Shown: one piece after another, positions 35,370 through 44,795 of the stretch
Position numbering within the stretch: position 1 is the first letter of the stretch
Layout: each line of letters begins with the position of its first letter
NCBI RefSeq assembly: GCF_036116635.1
Contig: NZ_CP107995.1
Location: forward strand, 5,208,001 to 5,272,000
Direction of reading: 5' to 3'
DNA length: 64,000 nt
Source: Amycolatopsis sp. NBC_00345
GTDB taxonomy: Bacteria > Actinomycetota > Actinomycetes > Mycobacteriales > Pseudonocardiaceae
Made by a program: the position numbers and the translations under genes
Notes under the pieces: generated by a model
Seen by the model: only the letters and a program-made list of their open reading frames with translations
Told to the model about the DNA's origin: nothing
Database searches by the model: none

Positions 35370-35567
35370 CTAGGCGCCGGCGCGCTGGCCGGCAGCGTCC
35401 AGGCCGAGCATCGCGAGGAGGCCGCGCAGGTCCTGTGCGTCGTGGGCCTTGCCCGCCACCGTGCGGACCGCCTGGTCGCGCTGGGTTCGCAGGCCGACCT
35501 CGGCCGAAGCGCGGGCACGGGCGAACTCACTGGTTTCCAGAGAAAGGGGACGTCGTTCCGAGCGCAT
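35370..35567 (-). CDS. Small hypothetical protein
   Basis: The 65-residue sequence begins MRSERRPLSLETSEFARARASAEVG and looks helical and charged. ATG 35567 has GAGGAG five bases upstream, which decides against the longer 81-residue reading. No membrane segment or known domain is visible. It follows a GNAT gene on the same strand and overlaps nothing. The function is unknown. Confidence 0.5.
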   Translation of the reverse strand: MRSERRPLSLETSEFARARASAEVGLRTQRDQAVRTVAGKAHDAQDLRGLLAMLGLDAAGQRAGA

Positions 35568-35764
35568 GCGGCTCCTCGCCGAGATCGAAGGTGGCCCGGC
35601 GGCCGGGGCGTCCACCCGCCACGGGCGGGACGACCGGCCGACGACGACGCCGGCCCTGATGCCGGCGCGCGGGATGTTCTCGACCGCGATGACGCTACAC
35701 GAGCCTCACCCGGCGGCACCAGTAAGCAGGCACTCCGGGGCAGATCAGGCAGTACGGTCTCCCC

Positions 35765-35989
35765 ATGTCCGAGAAAGAGGCCGGCCCGTCGCTCGAGCCG
35801 ACGCTGAACGAATGGCTCAAGGCGCGGGAAGAGACCCGGGCGCACCTCACGACGGCCCCGCCGCCCGGCTCCGGGTGGGCCCAGCGCCTCGCGGACCTGC
35901 TCGCCACGGAGGAGTCGTGGCAGACGCAGTACACGGAGCTGCTCGGGCGGGACACGCCGGACCACCGGTTCCCGCGGTCGAATCGCTGA
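35765..35989 (+). CDS. Small hypothetical protein
   Basis: This 74-residue protein starts MSEKEAGPSLEPTLNEWLKAREETRAH and has a helical, acidic-basic composition with one WAQRLADLLATEESWQTQYTELLG amphipathic stretch. No domain is recognised. It lies 286 bp ahead of the cold-shock gene, on the same strand. No clear ribosome site is seen. The gene is plausible but not certain. Confidence 0.45.
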   Translation: MSEKEAGPSLEPTLNEWLKAREETRAHLTTAPPPGSGWAQRLADLLATEESWQTQYTELLGRDTPDHRFPRSNR

Positions 35990-36275
35990 CCGCGCAACAA
36001 GATCATCGTCCGTCCATAAAGGACGTACATTGTGGACACAAAGGGCGGATTCCGGGCCGCCGCACTCGATCGACAAGAGGTATGGCGTCCGACGGCCGGG
36101 CGTGCTTTACTGTCGACGGTCTTGTTTTGTGTTCGTGCGGTGGGTACGTCCCGCAGCCACGCTCGCAAGATGCAGCGGGCGTAGTGGTTCTCCTTCACGG
36201 GAAGATCAAACCGTCGGTTCTCGACCCGGATGCCGAGGTGGCATCTCGATTTCGTGTTCAGTGGTGGAGATTTCT
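35990..36275 (+). promoter_or_regulatory. Long leader of the first cold-shock gene
   Basis: The 286-bp gap has a structured end: GATGCC-GAGGT-GGCATC forms a hairpin at 36229-36245, 30 bp ahead of the start. Cold-shock mRNAs of other bacteria carry long leaders that control translation by temperature. The promoter cannot be placed with confidence. Confidence 0.45.
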
Positions 36276-36479
36276 ATGACGCAAGGCACCGTGAAGTGGT
36301 TCAACGCCGAGAAGGGCTTCGGCTTCATCACGCCGGACTCCGGCGGTGGCGACGTGTTCGTGCACTACTCCGAGATCCAGGGCAACGGATTCCGCAGCCT
36401 TGAGGAGAACGCGCGCGTGGAGTTCGAGATCGGGCAGGGTCAGAAGGGACCGCAGGCCACCTCGGTCACGGTTATCTGA
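36276..36479 (+). CDS. Cold-shock protein CspA type
   Basis: The 67-residue protein is a single cold-shock domain: GTVKWFNAEKGFGFITPD (RNP1) and DVFVHYSEI (RNP2), the full family length. It binds single-stranded RNA and DNA and acts as an RNA chaperone. ATG 36276 has GGAGA upstream; earlier in-frame reading is non-coding leader. It differs from the second copy at 58937 at a few positions only. A 14-bp hairpin terminator follows at 36496-36533. Confidence 0.93.
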   Translation: MTQGTVKWFNAEKGFGFITPDSGGGDVFVHYSEIQGNGFRSLEENARVEFEIGQGQKGPQATSVTVI

Positions 36480-36495
36480 TTTTTCCAAGGCTTTC

Positions 36496-36533
36496 ACGAA
36501 GGGCCGGCAGCCGCTAGGGTGCCGGCCCTTCGT
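36496..36533 (+). terminator. Terminator of the first cold-shock gene
   Basis: ACGAAGGGCCGGCA pairs perfectly with TGCCGGCCCTTCGT across a 10-base loop, 16 bp after the stop. No T-run follows. Confidence 0.75.
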
Positions 36534-36657
36534 CGTGCCGTGGGGGTTGCCGGCGCGTGGCCGGTGGCGAGTTGACCGGGAACCATCGGGAGACGGTGGT
36601 CGTTGACAGGGAAGGCAGCGGCCAGGATCCGCCCATGGCGGACCGGCCGCACCAGCG

Positions 36658-37794
36658 GTGCTCAGGTCCCCGGCGCGCCCGCCGGCGGATCCATCGCGGG
36701 AACCGGCCTCGGCGCTGTACCCCCACAGCCGCCAGACCAGCTCAACACAGGAGCCCAGCATCGACACCCTTGACACGGCCACGTCCTCCCCAGCGGCGTC
36801 CTCCCCCTCCCTGACGGAACCCGACTCGGCCGCCCCCGCGGGCACCGCCCCCGAGAACACCGACGCCGAAGCCGGTGGACGGGCGAGTGAACCGGTGATG
36901 GCGGGGCAGAAAACCGGCACCGAAGCGTTCCTCGTCAAGCTGTTCGCCATCGTGCCGCTGCTGGCGGTCGCCGCGGCGGTGCCGCTGGCCTGGGGCTGGG
37001 GGCTGAGCTGGCTCGACATCGGGCTGGCGGCCGGGTTCTACTGCTTCACCGGCCTCGGCGTCACGATCGGCTTCCACCGGTACTTCACCCACGGCGCCTT
37101 CCGCGCGCGGCGCGGGCTGCGGATCGCGCTGGCCGTGGCGGGCAGCATGGCCATGCAGGGGCCCGTGGTCGCCTGGGTGGCCGACCACCGGCGCCACCAC
37201 GCGTACGCCGACCGTGACGGCGACCCGCACTCCCCGTGGCGCTTCGGCACCACGCCCGCCGCGCTGGCCAAGGGGTTCTGGCACGCGCACATGGGCTGGC
37301 TCTTCGACCGCGACAAGACCAACCCGCGCCGCTTCGCCCCCGACCTGCTCGACGACCCCGACATCAGCCTGGTCGACCGGCTCTTCCCGGTACTGACGCT
37401 GGTCACCCTGCTCGGCCCGGCGCTGCTCGGCGGCCTGATCACGATGAGCTGGTGGGGCGCGCTGACGGCGTTCTTCTGGGCCGGGCTGGTCCGCGTCGCC
37501 CTCCTGCACCACGTGACCTGGTCGGTCAACTCGCTGTGCCACATGATCGGCGAACGCCCGTACGAGGCCCGCGACCGCTCCGCCAACTTCTGGCCGCTCG
37601 CGATCCTGTCCTTCGGCGAGTCCTGGCACAACTCCCACCACGCCGACCCGACGGGCGCCCGCCACGGCGTCGGCCGCGGCCAGCTGGACATCTCCGCCCG
37701 GCTGATCTGGGTGTTCGAGAAGCTGAGCTGGGCCTCGCAGGTCCGCTGGCCCCGCCCGGAGCGCCTGGCCCGCAAGCTCCGCACGGCCGCCTGA
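36658..37794 (+). CDS. Fatty acyl desaturase
   Basis: The product is a membrane di-iron acyl-CoA desaturase with all three histidine boxes: HRYFTH, HRRHH and HNSHH. Four membrane helices are expected. It introduces a double bond (delta-9 type) into membrane fatty acids. The start is unresolved. GTG 36658 gives 378 residues. An AGGAG at 36749-36753 sits six bases before an ATC at 36760, whose frame begins like related desaturases. ATG 36898 gives 298 residues with a good helical start. A bidirectional terminator follows. Its position after a cold-shock gene fits cold adaptation. Confidence 0.88.
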   Translation: MLRSPARPPADPSREPASALYPHSRQTSSTQEPSIDTLDTATSSPAASSPSLTEPDSAAPAGTAPENTDAEAGGRASEPVMAGQKTGTEAFLVKLFAIVPLLAVAAAVPLAWGWGLSWLDIGLAAGFYCFTGLGVTIGFHRYFTHGAFRARRGLRIALAVAGSMAMQGPVVAWVADHRRHHAYADRDGDPHSPWRFGTTPAALAKGFWHAHMGWLFDRDKTNPRRFAPDLLDDPDISLVDRLFPVLTLVTLLGPALLGGLITMSWWGALTAFFWAGLVRVALLHHVTWSVNSLCHMIGERPYEARDRSANFWPLAILSFGESWHNSHHADPTGARHGVGRGQLDISARLIWVFEKLSWASQVRWPRPERLARKLRTAA

Positions 37795-37801
37795 CCCACG
37801 A

Positions 37802-37840
37802 AAAAAGACCCGGCAGCGAACTCCGCTGCCGGGTCTTTTT
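37802..37840. terminator. Bidirectional terminator
   Basis: A 17-bp arm starting AAAAAGACCCGGCAGCG pairs perfectly with its complement over a 5-base loop and ends in T5 on both strands. It serves the convergent desaturase and DUF6292 genes. Confidence 0.92.
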
Positions 37841-37859
37841 CATCGCTGTACCAGCGTCA

Positions 37860-38309
37860 TCACGTCTGTCCGGCGCGCCGGAGCATCCGGGCGGCCAGGT
37901 CCTCGTCGTCGGCGGCAACCCGGGCGGGCGGGGCGCCGAGAGGCGTGCCGCCGGTCCGGGAGACCACCTCGGTGACGAACCGGCCGACGGCCTCGGGCGA
38001 GGGGACGACATCGCCGCCGAGGCGGGAGAGCACCAGCGGCACCTCGGCCGGACGCGTCTCCACCGAGACGGCCCAGCCCTGGCGTGCGCTCCACACCAGC
38101 ATCAGGTCGCGGCCCGGGTACTGCGCCGCACGCCGGCTGAGGCCGAGGTACGCGGTGACCGTGTCGGTGACTTCGAACGACGTTCCTTCCGGCGGAACGC
38201 CGACGGCGGCGGCGACAGCGTTCACGTAACCCTCGAGGGCGCTGCGCAGAATCTGGTGGTCGTCACCTGTGGGCAGCGACGAGAGAAGGTCGGGTCTGGA
38301 CAGGAGCAT
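37860..38309 (-). CDS. DUF6292 protein
   Basis: The 149-residue protein has the DUF6292 pattern of Pseudonocardiaceae: EGYVNAVAAAVG, a TVTAYLGL segment, RDLMLVWSARQGWAVSVE and a C-terminal RFVTEV region. The domain has no assigned function and often sits near regulatory or defence genes in this family. ATG 38309 has GGAGA upstream. It is cytoplasmic with no membrane segment. It is convergent with a desaturase gene and shares the bidirectional terminator at 37802-37840. Confidence 0.75.
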   Translation of the reverse strand: MLLSRPDLLSSLPTGDDHQILRSALEGYVNAVAAAVGVPPEGTSFEVTDTVTAYLGLSRRAAQYPGRDLMLVWSARQGWAVSVETRPAEVPLVLSRLGGDVVPSPEAVGRFVTEVVSRTGGTPLGAPPARVAADDEDLAARMLRRAGQT

Positions 38310-38437
38310 CAGATCTCCGTTCCACCGTCCCGCCGCGCCGGTGGAACCGGCAGGAGCGGTGTAGAGGCCGGTGCCGGTCGGATGGACGGCAGCTGACCAC
38401 TCACGACTGTACCCGTGTTCGACGGCAGAACCAGTGC

Positions 38438-38704
38438 TCAGCCGCTCTGTCCGCCGCTCATGTCCCCGCCGCCGCTGCCGCCGGAGTCCGCGATGCTGGT
38501 CGCGATCCAGCCGGCGAACAGGGCGGCCTGAACGTACGGCGCGGCCTCTCCGACCGCCCGGCCGACCGAGCGGGTCCACTTTTCCGGACGCGCCGGGCTC
38601 TCGGCGGCGGGCTCGCCCGCGGGACGGTCGGTGCGCCACGGTGTCTCGTCCGCGCGCACCTCGGCGAGGAAGTCCGCCGTCGGGTCGCCGTCCTGCTCGG
38701 TCAT
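38438..38704 (-). CDS. Small hypothetical protein, Gly-rich tail
   Basis: An 88-residue product that starts MTEQDGDPTADFLAEVRADETPW and contains a hydrophobic patch at about residues 55-75 (APYVQAALFAGWIATSIAD) which may be a membrane helix or an amphipathic segment, then a GGSGGGDMSGGQSG tail. ATG 38704 has a GGGGG upstream. No domain is recognised. It is expressed with no evident partner. Confidence 0.5.
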   Translation of the reverse strand: MTEQDGDPTADFLAEVRADETPWRTDRPAGEPAAESPARPEKWTRSVGRAVGEAAPYVQAALFAGWIATSIADSGGSGGGDMSGGQSG

Positions 38705-38765
38705 GCCCCCACGATCGCACCCCGGGCCGCCCGGGGCCACGTAACGAAAGAAAATCGCAAGGACT

Positions 38766-39401
38766 TCAGAACAGCAGCGGCAGCAACGCGTGCCGCCGTT
38801 TCAGCACCGCCCCGTACCGCGCGTCGAGGCGCAGCCACGAGTTGGTGGCCGTCACGCGCACCACGTCCCCGGCGATCGAGGAGTCCAGGAAACCCATGCC
38901 GGACAACGCGAACAGGCACCGCAGCTGGACCTTCACCTCCAGCTCGCCGCCCGTCACCGTCAGCACCGCCTGGTCCATCAGCGACGCCGGCGGGGTGCCG
39001 TGCGGGCCGGCGTTGTCGCGGGCCAGCGTGACCCCGCGGTCGGCCAGGTCGGAGACCACGGCCACCGGCAGCTCGTCCACCAGCTGCCACCGCCCGGCCG
39101 CGGGCAGCTCGGCGTGCCACATCAGGTCGCGCGCCGGGCCGGGGTCCATCACCGGGCCGCCCACCACGGTCAGCGCGGCGAGCAGCTCGTTGCCCGACAC
39201 CGTGATGTCGGACGGCGTGACGGTCCCCGCCACCGCGCGGGTGGCGAGGACCTCGAACGGCGTGGCGGTCCAGGCCTCGACGACGCCGTCTTCGCGCTGG
39301 CGCAGCCGCACGGACGTCTGCCCGTCGAGGCGCACCGCCCGCGCGACGAACGCGCCGAGCGTGTCGCGGTCGCCCGCGTCGGGGATGCGCAGCTCAGGCA
39401 T
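38766..39401 (-). CDS. Conserved hypothetical (Rv2474c-like)
   Basis: The 211-residue protein begins MPELRIPDAGDRDTLGAFVARAVRLD and continues as a beta-rich protein with many conserved D and G residues (TPSDITVSGNELLAALTVVG, SSIAGDVVRVTATNSWLRLD). It overlaps the thioesterase start by eight bases and is the last gene of a three-gene operon with gdh and the thioesterase. The same order occurs as Rv2474c-Rv2476c. No enzyme or binding motif could be assigned. Confidence 0.7.
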   Translation of the reverse strand: MPELRIPDAGDRDTLGAFVARAVRLDGQTSVRLRQREDGVVEAWTATPFEVLATRAVAGTVTPSDITVSGNELLAALTVVGGPVMDPGPARDLMWHAELPAAGRWQLVDELPVAVVSDLADRGVTLARDNAGPHGTPPASLMDQAVLTVTGGELEVKVQLRCLFALSGMGFLDSSIAGDVVRVTATNSWLRLDARYGAVLKRRHALLPLLF

Positions 39402-39816
39402 CGGCGAACACTCGCTTCAGGAATTCGGTCTCCGGTGCTGTCAGCCGGCGCGGCCGCAGCTTGGTGGTGTCGTACGGGGCCAGCACCGTCTCGGCCGTGA
39501 CGGCCACCGGGTCCGACTCCTCCGGTCCCGTGTGGACGCGGTAGGCCAGCGTGATGCTGGCCGCCCGCATCTCGGTGAGCGTGATCTCCACGCGCACCGG
39601 GGTGTCCGGCGCGACGACGATCGGCGTCCGGTAGTGCACGGCCAGCTTGACCACGACCACTCCCTTGGGCAGCTCGGTGAGCCCGGCCTTCACCGCCTCG
39701 CCGAACAGCACCGGGATCCGGGCCTCTTCGAGCAGCGTCACCATGTTGGCGTGGTTGACGTGCCCGTAGACGTCCATGTCCGACCAGCGCGGCCGGACCT
39801 GTGCAACATAGGTCAC
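39394..39816 (-). CDS. Acyl-CoA thioesterase (hotdog fold)
   Basis: This 140-residue protein has the 4-hydroxybenzoyl-CoA thioesterase-like hotdog pattern: RPRWSDMDVYGHVNHANMVTLLEEARI, with Asp in the SDMD segment as the likely catalytic residue, and VKLAVHYRTPIVVAPDTPVRVE. It cleaves acyl-CoA. GTG 39816 overlaps the gdh stop as GTGA, so translation is coupled. Equivalent to Rv2475c next to gdh. Confidence 0.85.
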   Translation of the reverse strand: MTYVAQVRPRWSDMDVYGHVNHANMVTLLEEARIPVLFGEAVKAGLTELPKGVVVVKLAVHYRTPIVVAPDTPVRVEITLTEMRAASITLAYRVHTGPEESDPVAVTAETVLAPYDTTKLRPRRLTAPETEFLKRVFADA

Positions 39817-42800
39817 CGCACCGTGCTCCGGATCTGGCGGGCCGCCACCGACAGGGTCGCGAGGTCGAGCCGCCCGGACCGGGTGATGTCGTCGAGGGCC
39901 ACGCGCGCCCGCGACAGCCTCGAGGCGTTGACCTTCTCCCACTGGGCGATCTTGTCGGCGGTCGCGACGTCCTCGTCGCTGTGGCGCAAGGCATCGAGCG
40001 TGATGGCGCGCAGCGAGCCGTACACGTCGTCGCGCAACGAGAGCCGCGCGAGGGCATGCCAGCGGTTACCGCGCTCCAGCGCGCTGATCTCGGTGAGCAT
40101 CTTGTCGATCGCCAGGTGGTCGGACAGCGCGTAGTACAGGTCGGCGGTGTCGCCAGGGCGGTGCACGATGTCCAGGCCCACCTGCTGCTCGGCCAGCTCG
40201 GCGACCTCGACGACGTCGAGCAGGCCGTAGCTGTGCAGCAGCAACGCGATCCGCCGGGCCAGGTCCGCCGGCACGCCCTCGTCCACCAGGTCGGCGGCGC
40301 CCGCCTCCACGGACTCGCGCTCGCGGCCGCGCAGCAGGTCGCCCAGCCGCGGGACCAGCTCCGCGAGCACCGGGCCGAACCGGTTGATCTCGGCCAGCGG
40401 CGCGAGCGGCTGCGGCCGGTTGGTGAGGAACCAGCGCGCGGCCCGGTCGAGCAGCCGGCGCGTCTCCAGCACCATGCGGTCGGCCACCTCGGTGGACACC
40501 ACGTTGTCCAGCGCGTCGATCTCGGCCCACAGCTTCGGCAGGTCGTAGACGTGCGTGACCACGGCGTACGCGCGGACCGCGTCGGTGGCGGTCGCGTTCA
40601 TCTCCTCCATCAGGCGGAAGACGAACGAGATGCCGCCGCCGTCGACCAGCTCGTTGGTCACCAGCGTGGTGATGATCTGGCGGCGCAACGGGTGCTGGCC
40701 GATGGCCTCGGTGAAGCGCTCGCGCAGCGGCTTCGGGAAGTACTCCGGCAGCCGGCGCGCGAACACCTCGGAATCGGGCAGCTCGCTGGCCAGCAGCTCG
40801 TCCTTCAGGTCCAGCTTCACGTGCGCGAGCAGCGTCGCCAGCTCCGGCGAGCTGAGGCCCTCGCCCGCCTTGTCCAGCGCGCGGAACTCCGAAGAGCTGG
40901 GCAGTGCCTCCAGCTTGCGGTCGAACGCGCCGGCCGAGACGAGCGCCGCGACCTGCCGCGCGTGCACCGACACCATCGGCCCGGCGTGCGCCCGGCTGAC
41001 GCCGAGCACCGCGTTCTGCCGGTAGTTGTCGGCGAGCACCAGATCGGAGACCTCGTCGGTCATCTCCTCCAGCAGCTCGTTGCGCTGCGCCTGCTCCAGC
41101 CCGCCGGTGGCGACCAGGTGGTCCAGCAGGATCTTGATGTTGACCTCGTGGTCGGAGCAGTCGACGCCGGCCGAGTTGTCGAGCGCGTCGGTGTTGATCT
41201 TGCCGCCGGCGCGGGCGAACTCGATCCGGCCGAGCTGGGTCAGGCCGAGGTTGCCGCCTTCGCCGACCACCTTGGCGCGCAACTGGTTGCCGTTCACGCG
41301 CAGCGCGTCGTTGGCCTTGTCGCCGGCCGCCGCGTTCGACTCCGATTCCGCCTTGACGTACGTGCCGATGCCGCCGTTCCAGAGCAGCTCCACCGGGGCC
41401 AGCAGGATCGCCTGCATCAGGTCCATCGGGGCCATCGCGGTGACGCCCTCGGCGAGCCCCAGCGCCACGCGCACCTGCGGGCTGACCGGGATCGTCTTGG
41501 CCGAGCGCGGGTAGATGCCGCCGCCCTCGCTGATCAGCGAGCGGTCGTAGTCGTCCCACGAGCTGCGCGGCAGGTCGAACAACCGGCGCCGCTCGGCGTA
41601 GGACGAGGCCGCGTCCGGGTTCGGGTCGAGGAACACGTGCATGTGGTTGAACGCGGCCACCAGGCGGATGTGCTCGGACAGCAGCATGCCGTTGCCGAAG
41701 ACGTCGCCCATCATGTCGCCGATGCCGACCACGGTGAAGTCTTCGGTCTGGGTGTCCGTGCCCAGCTCGCGGAAGTGCCGCTTCACGCTCTCCCACGCGC
41801 CCTTGGCGGTGATGCCCATGGCCTTGTGGTCGTAGCCGACGGAGCCGCCGGAAGCGAACGCGTCGCCCAGCCAGAAGCCGTACTGCGCGGACACCTCGTT
41901 CGCGATGTCGGAGAACTTCGCGGTGCCCTTGTCCGCCGCCACCACGAGGTAGCTGTCGTCCGCGTCGTGGCGTACCACGTCCGGCGCCGGGACCTCGCGG
42001 CCCTCGACCCGGTTGTCGGTGAGGTCGAGCAGGCCGGAGATGAACATCCGGTAGCAGGCGATGCCCTCGGCCAGCTGCGCGTCACGGTCCATGCCCGCGT
42101 CGCCGGTCGCCGCCGGCGGCCGCTTCACGACGAAGCCGCCCTTCGCGCCCACCGGCACGATAACCGCGTTCTTCACCGCCTGCGCCTTGACCAGGCCGAG
42201 CACCTCCGTACGGAAGTCCTCACGGCGGTCGGACCAGCGCAGGCCGCCGCGCGCGACCTCGCCGAAGCGCAGGTGCACACCTTCGACCCGCGGCGAGTAC
42301 ACGAAGATCTCGAACTTCGGCCGCGGCTCCGGCAGCTCCGGCACGCCGCTCGGGTCGAGCTTGATCGCGAGGTACGGCCGCAGGCCGCCCTCGGCGTCGG
42401 TCACGTGGTAGCTCGTGCGCTGCGTCGCGTTGATGACCGCCATCAGCCGGCGCAGGATGCGGTCCTCGTCGAGGCTGGTGACCTCGTCGATCATCGCGGT
42501 GATCTCGCCGACGAGCACCTCTTCGCGCGTCGATCGGTCCACATCGGACAGTTGCGGGTCGCAGCGCGCCTCGAACAGGTTCAGCAGCCGGGTGGCCACC
42601 TCGGTGTGCTTGAGCACGGTGTTCTGGATGTAGGCCTGGGAAAACGGGCTCCGCGCCTGCTGCAGGTACCGCGAGTAGGCGCGCAGCACGGCGGCCTGCC
42701 GCCAGGTGAGCCCGGCGCGCAGCACCAGGCCGTTGAAGCCGTCCACCTCGGCGTCGCCCTGCCACGCCGCGCGGAACGCGTCCTGGAACCGCTCGCGCAG

Positions 42801-44795
42801 CTCGGTGACGGCCGCGTCGCTCGACTCGCCGAGGGCCTGCGGCTCGATGCGCAGGCCGAAGTCGTAGATCCAGCTGGCTCCGCCGTCTTCGCGGAACAGC
42901 TCGTACGGGCGCTCGTCGACGACCTCGACGCCCATCACCTGCAGCACCGGAAGCACCTTCGACAGCGTGACGCCCTCGCCGCGCAGGTAGAGCTTGAAGC
43001 GGCGCTCTCCCGGCTCGGCGTCGGACGACAGGTAGAAGGACAGCGCGAGGTCGCCTTCGTCGTTCAGCGTGTCGAGGCGGCGCAGGTCGGCCAGCGCCTC
43101 CGCGGCGGTGAAGTCCTCCTTGTAGGCCTCCGGGAACACCGCGGCGAACCGCTGTCCCTGGTCGACCGCGGACTCCTCGCCCATCATGCCGATCGGCTGG
43201 CCGTCGCCCGCGCGCTCGCGCCGCTCGGCCAGGATCGCCTCGACCATCCGGTCGTCCCAGCCGCGCATCACGGAGTTCAGCCGCTCCTGGATCCGGGTGG
43301 TGTCCGGGTCGACGCGGTGCGCCGGGTCCGTGTGCACGATGAAGTGCACCTGCGCCAGGACGAACTCGCCGATCCGGGCGCTGTACTCGAGCTGGGTGCC
43401 TTCGAGCTCTTCGAGCAGCACCTCCTGCATCGCCAGCCGCGAACGCGTGGTGTACCGGTCCAGCGGCAGGTAGACCAGGCAGGAGTAGAAGCGGCCGTAC
43501 GGGTCGCGGCGCAGGAACAGCCGCAGCCGGCGGCGGTCCGACAGCGTGATCGCGCCCGTGGTGGTCGCGTACAGCGAGTCGGTGTCCGCGGAGAACAGGT
43601 CCGCGCGCGGCCAGTTCTGCAGCACCTCCAGCATGCGCTGGCCGGAGAAGGACTCCATCGGGAAGCCGGCGCGGTGGATCACCTCGCGCACGCGCTTGGA
43701 CACCACCGGGATGTCGAGCACGTTCTCGTGCAGCGCGGTGGTGGTGAACATGCCGAGGAACCGGTGTTCCCCGGTCACGTTGCCCTGCTCGTCGAACGTC
43801 TTCACGCCGACGTAGTACGGGTACACCGGCCGGTGGACCGTCGAGGGCGCGCTGGCCTGGGTGAGCACCAGCAGCGACGGCGCGAGGGCGTTCACCGAGT
43901 TGTCCGGGCCCGCGGTGAGGCTGCGGGCGGCGAGGCTGTCCTGGCGCAGCACGCCGAGGCCCGAGGCCAGCACGGCGCGCAGGGCGGGCTCGTCGGAGTC
44001 CGGGCTCGGGTTGTCCACCAGCTCGTAACGGCGGTAGCCGAGGAAGGTGAAGTGGCCGTCGGCGAGCCAGCGCAGCAGCCGGGAGCCCTCTTCGACCTCG
44101 TCCGCGGGCAGCTTCGGCGGCGCCTGCTCCAGCGACTCGGCGACGGCGCAGGCGGTCTGGCCCATCTTGTCGGCGTCTTCGACGACCTCGCGGACGTCGC
44201 CCAGCACCGAGGACAGCCGGTTGTCCAGCTCACGCGCCCGGTTCGGGTCGGTGACCAGGTCGATCTCGACGTACATCCACGATTCGGCGGCCGACATCGC
44301 GGGCGGGTCGGCGGGGTCGGCGTCCGGGTGCAGGCCGATCAGCTCGCCGGTGACGTCGCGGCTGACCACGACGATCGGGTGCACGATGCGCTGTACCTGC
44401 ACGCCGTCCCGCGCGAACTCGGCGGCGACGCTGTCCACGAGGTACGGCATGTCGTCCGTGACCACCTGGACGACGGTCGCCTCCCGCGTCCAGCCGTCCT
44501 CGGCCGTGGACGGGTTGAGCAGCCGCACGGCGGGCCGCCCGGGGATGCGCTGCTTCGCGAGCTGCAGGTGCGACCGCACCGCACCGACCAGCGCGACCGG
44601 ATCGTCGCCGACGATCTCCTCCGGCGGGATGTGCCGGTAGTAGAGCCGGATGAGGTCACCGATCTCCGGTGCCTGCGCGGCCGCGGCGGCGATCAGCTCG
44701 TCGCGGCTCTGCTCCGGGCTGGTAGAGCGGCGCTGGCCGCCGGACTCGGGGCCGACATCGGTTCCGGGCGGGGACGAGACTCCCGTCGAGCTCAT
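39813..44795 (-). CDS. gdh: NAD-dependent glutamate dehydrogenase, large type
   Basis: This 1660-residue protein is the giant 180 kDa class NAD-glutamate dehydrogenase that makes 2-oxoglutarate and ammonia from glutamate. The catalytic domain (about residues 700-1250) contains GGLRWSDRREDFRTEVLGLVKAQAVKNAVIVPVGAKGGF, GIGDMMGDVFGNG and the NAD region CSDHEVNIKILLDHLV. The N-terminal 700 and C-terminal 400 residues are regulatory (ACT-like) domains typical of the class. ATG 44795 was chosen from the first family-like segments. Large mycobacterial Rv2476c (Gdh) is the model. It heads an operon with a thioesterase and a conserved gene. Confidence 0.93.
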   Translation of the reverse strand: MSSTGVSSPPGTDVGPESGGQRRSTSPEQSRDELIAAAAAQAPEIGDLIRLYYRHIPPEEIVGDDPVALVGAVRSHLQLAKQRIPGRPAVRLLNPSTAEDGWTREATVVQVVTDDMPYLVDSVAAEFARDGVQVQRIVHPIVVVSRDVTGELIGLHPDADPADPPAMSAAESWMYVEIDLVTDPNRARELDNRLSSVLGDVREVVEDADKMGQTACAVAESLEQAPPKLPADEVEEGSRLLRWLADGHFTFLGYRRYELVDNPSPDSDEPALRAVLASGLGVLRQDSLAARSLTAGPDNSVNALAPSLLVLTQASAPSTVHRPVYPYYVGVKTFDEQGNVTGEHRFLGMFTTTALHENVLDIPVVSKRVREVIHRAGFPMESFSGQRMLEVLQNWPRADLFSADTDSLYATTTGAITLSDRRRLRLFLRRDPYGRFYSCLVYLPLDRYTTRSRLAMQEVLLEELEGTQLEYSARIGEFVLAQVHFIVHTDPAHRVDPDTTRIQERLNSVMRGWDDRMVEAILAERRERAGDGQPIGMMGEESAVDQGQRFAAVFPEAYKEDFTAAEALADLRRLDTLNDEGDLALSFYLSSDAEPGERRFKLYLRGEGVTLSKVLPVLQVMGVEVVDERPYELFREDGGASWIYDFGLRIEPQALGESSDAAVTELRERFQDAFRAAWQGDAEVDGFNGLVLRAGLTWRQAAVLRAYSRYLQQARSPFSQAYIQNTVLKHTEVATRLLNLFEARCDPQLSDVDRSTREEVLVGEITAMIDEVTSLDEDRILRRLMAVINATQRTSYHVTDAEGGLRPYLAIKLDPSGVPELPEPRPKFEIFVYSPRVEGVHLRFGEVARGGLRWSDRREDFRTEVLGLVKAQAVKNAVIVPVGAKGGFVVKRPPAATGDAGMDRDAQLAEGIACYRMFISGLLDLTDNRVEGREVPAPDVVRHDADDSYLVVAADKGTAKFSDIANEVSAQYGFWLGDAFASGGSVGYDHKAMGITAKGAWESVKRHFRELGTDTQTEDFTVVGIGDMMGDVFGNGMLLSEHIRLVAAFNHMHVFLDPNPDAASSYAERRRLFDLPRSSWDDYDRSLISEGGGIYPRSAKTIPVSPQVRVALGLAEGVTAMAPMDLMQAILLAPVELLWNGGIGTYVKAESESNAAAGDKANDALRVNGNQLRAKVVGEGGNLGLTQLGRIEFARAGGKINTDALDNSAGVDCSDHEVNIKILLDHLVATGGLEQAQRNELLEEMTDEVSDLVLADNYRQNAVLGVSRAHAGPMVSVHARQVAALVSAGAFDRKLEALPSSSEFRALDKAGEGLSSPELATLLAHVKLDLKDELLASELPDSEVFARRLPEYFPKPLRERFTEAIGQHPLRRQIITTLVTNELVDGGGISFVFRLMEEMNATATDAVRAYAVVTHVYDLPKLWAEIDALDNVVSTEVADRMVLETRRLLDRAARWFLTNRPQPLAPLAEINRFGPVLAELVPRLGDLLRGRERESVEAGAADLVDEGVPADLARRIALLLHSYGLLDVVEVAELAEQQVGLDIVHRPGDTADLYYALSDHLAIDKMLTEISALERGNRWHALARLSLRDDVYGSLRAITLDALRHSDEDVATADKIAQWEKVNASRLSRARVALDDITRSGRLDLATLSVAARQIRSTVR

